This document shows, piece by piece, positions 55,626 to 64,000 of a stretch of DNA of 64,000 nt (position 1 is its first letter; each line of letters begins with the position of its first letter). The DNA is from Dysidea avara. Taxonomy: Eukaryota; Porifera; Demospongiae; Dictyoceratida; Dysideidae. The stretch is from positions 8,790,694-8,854,693 of the forward strand of contig NC_089285.1 of the NCBI RefSeq assembly GCF_963678975.1, in the 5' to 3' direction. Below the pieces are notes generated by a model that saw nothing but the letters and a program-made list of their open reading frames with translations, had not been told where the DNA came from and did not search any database. A program made the translations under genes and the position numbers.

Positions 55626-57852
55626 TAGTATTATATAGTACTACATGGTCAGCGCCTCCACGTGGTGACCCCTGGGCAGTTGAATATACTCAACTGGCTA
55701 AAGCTGACCAGTCAAGTTGTATGTTCACAGTACAAGGTACGGTCAAATAATAACAACACTTACAGATATAATTTAGAATTTGTATTTACAGGGCTTTGCC
55801 ACACCACAATGAAGCATTCCAGGCAGTATTTCTCTTATCACAACCACAAGGTAACGTTGACAAACTAACAAACATGTTGTGAGACCTGACTTTGTTGTGT
55901 AATTTATGTTTAGTTTTTACTCTTCCAATTTTCTCAATTTCCATAGGTAAGCAAATCCTCACCCTTAGGTAAATCCACACACCCTTATCTTGTTCCAAAT
56001 GATTTCTTCCTTTATGTTGCACATTCCTTAAAACAGCTCAACACGTCATGATTTCATTAATGAAAGCTATATTTTGTTTGTTTCATGTTAGCAGTAGTAC
56101 TCTTGTATTGCATATGATTATAGCTAGTTTAACACCAAATTTAGCTGACTACAGTTAAATTAATGGACAGTTTCTGTAACAGACTTTGTAATGTTTGGCT
56201 TAGTCCCTCCTACACTCCCATTGCCTTAGTAACTGCTGTGCAGACAAACTACAGTACCCCTGCAATACACTGAAGAATATTACCCTCTTTAATAATAGTT
56301 TAAGTCACAGTTCCTTCAAGTTGACTGTTCAAACTACTACCTTGTGAAGGCTCCATATAAAAGGTAGGCCTGCAGTAAGTTTGCTCATTAGTTTAGAGGT
56401 TCCACTGTAAGCCTATTGTTACCATTTCAGTACATCAGTATAAAAGCTCAAGTATAATGAACGTTGACAAACTATCACTAAGAAAAGTAAAACTACCATG
56501 CATAGAGCCAAAAGTTTTCAAGAGAGAAATTTTTGTTGGTTTTGAGATTTTGAAAGAAGCAGCAAAAAAATGTATGCATGATCTTATAGCAGCATATTAA
56601 TTACTACATAGATGTTTTACTTGGAAATCCAGAAAAAAAATTATTGCCACCATTGAAATAATTATGGCTAAGGCTATACAGTATAAAGAACGAAAAAATG
56701 ATTAGTTTTATAAGTGTTTTTGGTAAGACAAGTGAATCAAGCACTTTGAAGTGTTTATAACACATATCTATACAATTATTGCAAGATGATTTTCCTTTAC
56801 TGCTATATTACATATTTCTGCAGGGTGAATGTTGTTACCTTAACTTCACATCTATACTTACCAGTGGTCTAGTAAGATATTTCCTACCACCAGTAAGATC
56901 ATGGGACCTTCAAATTGCTGACTGACTTAGAAATGTTAGATGTGGCACTCCACATCAGGACCTACAGACACCAGTCCTACATTATTATGCCACAACAGTA
57001 TCCTGGGAGTGAAAGACCCACTAACATTGCATTTTGTACTGTATGTATGTAACATTAATTCCTCTATCAATTTATAGGCTATTGTACTATAAAAGCTTTT
57101 GTATATACCCATCTACTGCTGCTCTTTCCTTTAAGAACTTCATAAGCTGTCTACGTTTTAGATGACAAGACTTATTTATTTTAAGGAATTTTGTAATTCA
57201 GAAACAATACACTACACCACATGCATAGCTAATGAACATGTGGTGACCACATCAACAAGTGTCAAAGTTTGTCTGACTCCTAGAAAGGTTTACAAAGCAC
57301 ACAAATCTGGAGCTTAAATAAAATTATTTACCATGGAAACAGTGCACCTTGACAACCTACCTAATATTTCCCACGAAGTACTGATTTCATAGCTTCTGTG
57401 GATCTTGTATGTATAGTAACATTCTGTGCATATACGGATCAAAATTCAAACTGCACAATATATGTGACAAGGCCTACTAAATATCACATGTGAGCTTAAA
57501 TTTCAAACTTTCATTATTGCCTTGAAAGCTTTAGTAGGCATGAAGTATTCACTATACATGCTGCAGAATGCTAAAACTCTAATACAGTAGTTGAGTGACA
57601 ACTCAGGTTTTTGTAGGCCTTATCACATAAATTCTGTATAAAATATTTGAAGAGCCTCATTTCTCATCAAAATTATGAAAATTAGCTACAGCAGTTACAT
57701 CATGTCAGTTCTGTAATGAAAAAGACAAAATATTGTAGCCAACACTATTAATAAAGTATTATTGCAGTAACTACTAGTCACAAAGAAACGCATTAATTTA
57801 CCATTTACCTTAAATGTACGGCCACGTGAGACTGATAATTTCATGCCGGCGG
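55626..57852. other. No gene recognised
   Basis: About 2.2 kb of non-coding sequence downstream of the membrane-protein gene. It may contain that gene's 3' untranslated region. Confidence 0.4.
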
Positions 57853-58457
57853 TCATAAATTCCGAGGGTGGTATCTACTCCTTGAGCTACTCCTGATCAT
57901 GAAGTATTGGAAACTGATAGTTTGACCTAACTTTATTAACAACGTACGTACCTGTGACGATGTCGATGTCGGCTTCCACTAGTGTAAGACTCAGCGGTGT
58001 CTGGGGCTGCCACGGAACTCAACCTGGAAGGGCCAATTCGTTGGAGTAACTGCCCAAACTGCTCCTCGGACAAGATTATGACAGATGTAGCTGGCTGAGA
58101 GGTAGGGGATGGGGCAAACGGTACCAAGTCCGTGGCCTCAGTTTGTGTGCCCATACTGACAGCCTCAGGAGGCGCCATGACAGATGATGGTAATGAAGGG
58201 GTCGGTGGGGTCTCCGTTTGCATGGCCATACTGATAACAGGAGCGATTGGAGTTGGCGAGGATACAGCCACATCAGATACATCTGTTTGTGTACTCGCAG
58301 CACTGCTTGGCGGTTGCCGGTACGCATCAGTTTGCATAGCATTGTTGACAGTGTGGGCAGGCTCACGACGTCGCAAAAAAGATGCGACGCACCCAACCAG
58401 GCAAAGGATGAACGCTATCAAACTACCAAAGACTATATAGAGAGCCACCACTTCCAT
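57853..58457 (-). CDS. Single-pass membrane protein with four LC8-like QT motifs, two exons
   Basis: Exon 1 (57952-58457) and exon 2 (57853-57892) join in phase across a 59-nt intron with GTACGT and TGATCAG ends. The protein is 181 residues. Residues about 5-27 (ALYIVFGSLIAFILCLVGCV) form a hydrophobic helix followed by FLRRR, predicting a cytosolic C-terminus. The tail is Pro/Ser/Thr-rich and holds MQTD (41-44), TQTD (56-59), MQTE (79-82) and TQTE (104-107). TQT is the anchor of dynein light chain LC8 binding motifs, and repeated sites are common in LC8 partners. A short helix (SEEQFGQLLQRI) and an Arg/His/Ser tail (HRHRHRRSSSRSRYHPRNL) end it. No named family recognised. The start ATG follows CAGAACGAA. 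Confidence 0.65.
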
Positions 58458-59499
58458 TTCGTTCTGTGGGAATTAATTAATTATAGATGCACTAACAACT
58501 GATTACAAGGCAGCGCTAAGGAGATGGCGCTACCAACACTGTATTTTGTTTGTGACTATGTATGATTGTAATAAAATTTCTGAATTGATCGTGATCTATG
58601 CTATGTTAAATTAACACCATCACCAGCACAGAGAGAGTACAGAATCAGCTAATCATTATCAACCTGTTCATATCAAGATATCCTGCACATGTGGTCTTGT
58701 ATTCCACAATTTGAAAAAAGCACTTGACTTCACATACAATGTGATGATTTCTGAAATGGAGGTGTGTTGATTTAACCATGATATTTATCATAATGTTACA
58801 TGTGTATGTTATGGCATGTATGCATGCACTTTTACTTCATAAACAACATGGCAATGAATATGCTGTGTATGGAATACTGAGGCTAGGAGGGGATTTGTGT
58901 GGTCCTGTGGCATCATGGTTGGTCTAGTGATGAGTTAGTTCAAGTGGATTCTAGTATGAACATAGTATCTAGCACCCAAGATACTCCTTCCTAAACTGAA
59001 AGCACACACCTTTGCTGTCTGAGTGAATTTCTTCAGTGAAGACAAATCCCCACTATGCTGGGGAAATTTAGCATTCAATTCCCCCACCCTCAGCCCGTAT
59101 CAGTGGTAGTCGGACATTACATTGATAGGTGCGCTACTATATGTATTGCAATTTCAGTTACAAAATTAATGTATTAACTGCTTAATGTGCTAGCATTGTA
59201 GTTTTATGCTCACAGTGTATTATTCCACTGAAATAGTAGAAAAAAATCCAGGCTTAGTTCATCATGTAATTCTAGAACACCAAACATTATATACATGCAT
59301 ACAGTAATATAAGCCACATCTCCTAGGTAAATATGGATTGCAAATCATTCTATAATAATTATATAGTTACATGTTGCAATGGTAACTTATAACTATTACA
59401 CTCCAGAATTTGTTCCTTCGTTATAACGTAGGTACATAGGTATAATCACAATTGTTACATGAATCAATTATATATGTAGATAATTGTTGACAATTTGTT
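58458..59499. other. No gene recognised
   Basis: Upstream of the membrane-protein gene. Its promoter should lie here, but no TATA or initiator can be assigned with confidence. Confidence 0.4.
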
Positions 59500-59835
59500 A
59501 TAAAACATTAACACATATAGAACACATTTAAACTCAAAAAAAAGATATGAAATCCAATCCAAAAACATCCAAGCTGTGAAAATGGGGTGTAATACCCAAA
59601 AATGCACATTTCAGCTGGGTGCAACTGCCAAATGTCTAAATCAGCAGTTTCTTTTGTGCTGAAGTATACTATTGCAGCAACATTTCATCAATAAGGTAAT
59701 ACTGTTACACGACAATCTAAAGACAGGTCAGATGAAGATTACAAAACATTAACACATGTATAACGAACAGTTAAACTTAGAAAAAGATATGAAATCTAAT
59801 CAAAAACAGCCAAGCTGTAAAAAAAGGTGCGGCCC
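59500..59835 (+). repeat. Direct repeats of about 95 bp, 240 bp apart
   Basis: 59502-59595 and 59741-59830 share AAAACATTAACACAT, AAAGATATGAAATC and CCAAGCTGT in order. The second copy runs on into the large inverted repeat. Confidence 0.75.
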
Positions 59836-60120
59836 CCAAAAAGGCCATTGTGAAAAAAGATGTGAAATCCAAGGTGGCGGCCAAGAAATGGCTGTGATGG
59901 TAGGTTAATGGTAAAAATTTTAATAACGACAATTCAGGTGAATTTGGTGCCAAGACCAAGCGGCACAAAATTCATCTGAATTGTCGTTATTAAAATTTTT
60001 ACCATTAACCTACCATCACAGCCATTTCTTGGCCGCCACCTTGGATTTCACATCTTTTTTCACCATGGCCTTTTTGGGGGCCGCACCTTTTTTTACAGCT
60101 TGGCTGTTTTTGATTAGATT
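59793..60120. repeat. Near-perfect inverted repeat, 159-bp arms with a 10-bp loop
   Basis: The left arm 59793-59951 and right arm 59962-60120 are reverse complements with only about three mismatches by eye. A transcript would form a long dsRNA hairpin. The two open frames on opposite strands (LLKFLPLTYHHSHFLAATLD) are identical because of this symmetry and are not genes. The right arm ends against the P-element-like coding. Confidence 0.9.
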
Positions 60121-61406
60121 ATCTATATCACCAGAAAAGCCAATTAATGTTGAAATGCAGTGTGTAGAGTCCTTTTAGATGGTAGAGAAATGCACCCTGA
60201 CTTTGCTTCACTGGAAAGATGTTTAAGGTATAGGCTCCACTTGATATATAGTGGATGCCAACGCATGGAGGAACTGCTTTTAATGATGCAGCTTTTGTTT
60301 GCTGATCCCATAAAATTTGTTGGAAGCTACCTTCTGGGTACATTACATTGATCAGATCTATGTTATTATTACTGATGGCCTTAAGATCTTTGTGTAAGTC
60401 TTCATCTACTGTTATACCATCCTTGTTGGCTGCATTCTCATCTTCTTAAGTTTCACAAGCTGTTGTTTTAAACTCTTGTTTTGTTCATGCAGTAGTCTTA
60501 GACGTCGCTCTTTTTCAGAAGAATTCAGGGCTGAATAGACTGTGTGACTACTAGGATCAGTCTTGTCGTCCTTGTGTGGACGCATCAACATAGCAGCTAA
60601 AGATTTTTGATGTGTAGTGCAAAAAATGCAGCATTCACAAGAGTTGTCAGATGGTAACAATATTTCACAGTTACAGTGGTATATAGATAGATAATTTCCT
60701 CTGCTTTTATTAACTGCAGCAACAATTGTGTCCCTATACAGTACAATGCACTGTACATGTATATTAGAATGCGAATGACAGTATAGTTATACATGCTTAT
60801 ACTTACTATCTGCATTCATTAACACTCCATTTTGCATGTTTGGTAATCCAAAAAATTTGGAGTCCAAGTACCTTGGCACACTTTAATCTTCCCTACAACT
60901 TCTAACAAGTTTGTGAGTTTAGACACTAAACAATTCATTAAAACTAAGTATAACTACAATGCATGGTCATTTTATGCAATTCACCTGAGTTGATGTAAGG
61001 TGGAATATTTTTCAATAGCCTGCTTATTTCACAAGGTATAGTGTGCTTTTTTGTACTTAATGGTCCATGTGAAATCTTCATCAATAGCTACTGAAATGTG
61101 ACTTCTCTAGTTTGTTACCTTGAGAAAAGTTTACCCATCCTGTATAAGACACACTAAATAAGTATTATGGTATAATAATGCTGAATCTTCAGGCAAACTG
61201 TTTAACTTCTTCACTCTTGCTAGCAACAACTCAACACTGTCAGCCACCAAGTCACAATAAGTTGACAAGGGAAATGATAAATGAAGAGGCTGTCCCAGAA
61301 TTGACTGAACTGTTGTCTTACGCTTGCTGTATTTGATTGTGTCATAGTGCTTCTTGCTGGAAAGCCTGAGTTTTCTGTGGCCTCTAGACTCAGTGTAACT
61401 CCTCAT
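60121..61406 (-). pseudogene. P-element/THAP9-like transposase fragment
   Basis: Minus-strand blocks in order: 61131-61406 (LVADSVELLLARVKKLNSLP), about 60820-60910 (KLTNLLEVVGKIKVCQGTWT), 60412-60660 (CCIFCTTHQKSLAAML, SSEKERRLRLLHEQNKSLKQ), and 60130-60400 (SMRWHPLYIKW, SGCISLPSKRTL). The RWHP...SG...LPS.RTL phrase is typical of P-element-type transposases in invertebrates. Several frame changes break it. Coding ends at the inverted repeat at 60120, which seems to have cut off the catalytic remainder. Confidence 0.5.
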
Positions 61407-61781
61407 TGGTGTATAAGGTGGAACATTTCAGGCCTAGATTTCAATGCCTAAACAGCTTTAAAGGTAGCTCAGCCACGCAGTATCACTCCCTACAGATATA
61501 CCTATTGGTTTAAAAACAAAATTATCAAATTTAAGAATGGTTGAGACCTCTGACACTCCAGAGTATTTGTATTGTCCCCGGTATTAACAGGAGGTAAATC
61601 AGCTGATTTTATCTAGGAATTCCATATTGAGTAATAGTTACCTAGCTATAGTACCACTGGAAAAACCTAATGCTGATTTGTTATAGCTTACTGTATTTTA
61701 GGCCTAAAAAATTTACACTACGCCAGTCTGAAGTTCTCCTTTGTCCGTGGATATGGGAAATAGCAAACATTGTACATACTA
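61407..61781. other. Nothing recognised
   Basis: Non-coding interval before the pogo-type MITE. Confidence 0.4.
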
Positions 61782-62207
61782 CAATGGAACCTGCCTTATC
61801 CGGACCTCTATTATCCGGGCACCTCCATTGTCCGGACAGCCCAAATTGGTCGTGTGGCTTGTAGTTTATTGACCATAATGAAGTTTGGTTTAGATGAAAG
61901 CACAAGGAGGAAGCCTAAAGGTTGCTGTTTACCTGTTTGGTGGTTTGTTTATTCTACTACTAATAACTACCACTTGGTTGCTAGGTGATAATGCATTTTT
62001 ACAGCCCAGGGGAGTGACCATGAATGCTCTGTAGTGACTTCCCCCTCTGCCCACTAAACTGCATAGCACTAACTGATAGCAATAACAACATTACTTGTAT
62101 TTAAGTTAGTCACTTTAGCATAATAGCATGTTATTCTTAGTTACGGATATTTCTGAGATATGGACAGTACTATGTACCAGACTGCCCGGATAAGAGAGGT
62201 TCCACTG
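61782..62207. mobile_element. 426-bp pogo/Tigger-like MITE
   Basis: The left end CAATGGAACCTGCCTTATCC and the right end, read inward, CAGTGGAACCTCTCTTATCC have TA on both sides (61780-61781, 62208-62209). Inside the left end the terminal motif repeats (CTCTATTATCCGGGCACCTC). There is no transposase. Confidence 0.8.
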
Positions 62208-62880
62208 TACTACTATATAGATATACAGACAAGTACCTATGATTGGCTTTCATGCCAGATTATAGTTACCAGTAGAAGTATAATTGAATTTATCATACAA
62301 ACAACTCTTGTGACTACTTCCTAAACAGAAATATGCCATGCACTGGAAGTTAGGCTTTTCTTATGCTTCAGCTGGATACTTTGAGACACACCCAAACCCA
62401 GATCTACTCTTTTCATGAGAAAGGTTTACCAACCGCAAAGCGGCAACAAACGCTTATACAGAAACGTATTGAGAGTGGCATAATTTACTGTTAAAAGGGG
62501 GGTAGCAACAATCTGGCAAATCAATAGGCTGACACCAGATGATTCTAATTCGTGTATCTAAGAGATAGCAAGAGGTAGTCACTACCAATAGTCTTGTAGA
62601 ACCATTTGCTACCGGGATCAAAATCAAATCAAGCGATCAAGAGTTAAATTTGCACTGAATCAAGCGATCAAGACGCCCTAGAAAGCTGTTGTGATCGACG
62701 AAGGAAGGTTCGAAACTAGGAGGAACTGACTTGGATTGACTCGTCTAGTAGCGATACAGCTCGAGGTCGCGAAGCACGCACACACACCATGACAGATTAA
62801 CTACCAATTATATGAATACAATCAAGTCACGTGCCTATTTACTTATACATTACGTCAGCTATGTTTACGTAAGTACTAAA
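62208..62880. other. No gene recognised
   Basis: Non-coding. Part of it may be the LTR of the BEL/Pao fossil, whose outer limit is not visible. Confidence 0.35.
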
Positions 62881-64000
62881 TGTTATTCTACATCCTCCGT
62901 GGGGCAGCGTAGTATTTCAGTCCATTTACTGATCTTCTTCAAAGCCTTAGTAGTAGTAGTTCTCTTCTCACGAGTTGGTGCAGGAGGAGGATCAGCAGCA
63001 ACATTACTGGCTGATGTGTCTTCAGATTCCCGGACTGTATGTGTATCTTGTATGATATCATTAACATTGTCAGCAACTTCGAGAGGATACAGTTTGACAA
63101 TTGGTCTGGTTGTTCCATAGTTAGCTGTTTTTATCAGAGCTGAGCGAATTAAACCATCATTGTCTTTGACCAATTCTTCTATCACAGCCAACTTCTAGTT
63201 TAAACTTGGTGTGTCATCGTGTACACCTACAATGTCTCCTTTCTTTATAGATTGTTTATTAGCTCCATTGATTTTGTAGAATTCTCTAAGTGCTGTCAAG
63301 TATGCTTTCCTCCATCGTGACCCAAATCTCTGTATTAACTGTGAATTTTTGTCTACTACCCTTCTTATGTCCACATTACTAAGGTAAGTGGGATCATTAA
63401 GTTCATCTAGATCATCAAGTGTGTGGAGATCGGACTGAATTCTTCCATATATCAAATGGGTAGGAGTGAGTGGCTCAGGATCAGAAATGTCAGAAAACAC
63501 ATATGTAAGAGATTTATCATTGAGCATAGCCTCAATCTCAGTGATAATTGTCTCGAGCTTCTGTTGTGACACAAATGCTCTACCAAGGGTCTTCTTAACT
63601 GCTTGTTTAGTCAAACCTATTAACCTCTCCCAAAATCCCCATACCATGACACTTGCTTTGGAATGAAATGCCAAGTGACATGTTGTCATCCTAAAGCTTC
63701 TTTGAGAACATCTGAATCAAATAGCTTCCGTATTTCCTCCACAGCAGCCAGGTATGTGGAGGCACTGTCTGATATCATGTGACTGGGTAGTGACTTACGA
63801 CTTGCAAATCTTCAAAAGGCAAGTAGAAAGCTATCAACAGTGAGATCTGAAACAACTTCAAGATGAACTCCTCTGGTGCAAGCACAGGTAAATAAAGAAA
63901 TATACACTTTCTTTTCTCTGCTTGGTTCTTTGACATATAATGCACCAGTGAAATCAACACCTGTCACTTCAAAGGGTTTGGATTCACTAACACGCACTTT
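62881..64000 (-). mobile_element. BEL/Pao LTR retrotransposon fossil, 3' part
   Basis: Minus strand, running off the right edge. Parts: integrase core start (PFEVTGVDFTGALYVKEPSR, 63812-63997), later integrase (VMVWGFWERLIGLTKQAVKK, PLTPTHLIYGR, 63195-63689) and the C-terminal DUF5641-like region (LIQRFGSRWRKAYLTALREF, IKKGDIVGVHDD, then the 62883-63191 tail). A TGTAG start just after GGAGGA near 62890 may mark the 3' LTR. Broken, with about three breaks in the visible part; age cannot be estimated without the second LTR. Confidence 0.8.

Noticed and set aside
58076-58502. Frames of 94-106 codons overlapping the membrane-protein gene
   Set aside because: Shadows of the 57952-58457 exon; only the frame with the hydrophobic helix and phase-matched second exon is supported.
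59777-60178. Two identical membrane-like proteins encoded on opposite strands
   Set aside because: The identity comes from the near-perfect inverted repeat; no independent sign of coding.

Overview
The window looks like nuclear DNA of an invertebrate animal, most likely a demosponge. It is AT-rich, introns are short (about 50-120 nt where both splice sites can be placed), and most of it is mobile-element debris. Several protein families here (a stand-alone HIRAN protein, Mutator-like proteins, Cys-rich transposon proteins) are ones I associate with sponge and cnidarian genomes. The phylum is an inference from content. No rRNA, tRNA or CRISPR array was seen.

0-15 kb: two nested hAT remnants, a Ty3/gypsy fossil with both LTRs inserted in a minus-strand gene, a second broken gypsy fossil, and a 1.7-kb fold-back structure built from 25-bp TTGGCA/TGCCAA repeats. 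15-26 kb: a multi-exon Mutator-like transposase gene, a small predicted coiled-coil gene with a 3-kb element-filled intron, a LINE-like tail, two TIR elements, a decayed Tudor-like gene and several tandem repeats. 26-33 kb: one exon of an integrase-core-like family, a HIRAN-domain gene, a large minus-strand transposase-like gene and a CACTA-type C-terminus. 33-45 kb: mostly non-coding, with a VNTR, hairpins, hAT/pogo/piggyBac-type MITEs, a head-to-head minisatellite and two decayed transposon genes.

45.5-53.7 kb: the standout, an 8.2-kb Helitron coding region. In order it carries a basic 15-residue repeat array, a Cys-rich region, an HUH relaxase with a two-tyrosine motif, a PIF1-type helicase, and two ubiquitin-specific-protease (USP, C19) domains. 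The first USP has lost its catalytic Cys and His; the second keeps both. Frame changes separate the blocks, but none of the breaks looks like a plain nonsense mutation.

54-64 kb: a 621-bp MITE, GAT-rich low-complexity DNA, a two-exon single-pass membrane protein gene with four QT[D/E] motifs resembling dynein light chain LC8 sites, a near-perfect 159-bp inverted repeat next to a P-element-like transposase fossil, a pogo-type MITE, and the end of a BEL/Pao fossil running off the right edge.

Only four loci look like host genes or candidates: the HIRAN gene, the membrane-protein gene, the small coiled-coil gene and perhaps the gene interrupted by the gypsy element. All functions are inferred from sequence motifs recognised by eye; no database search was run.
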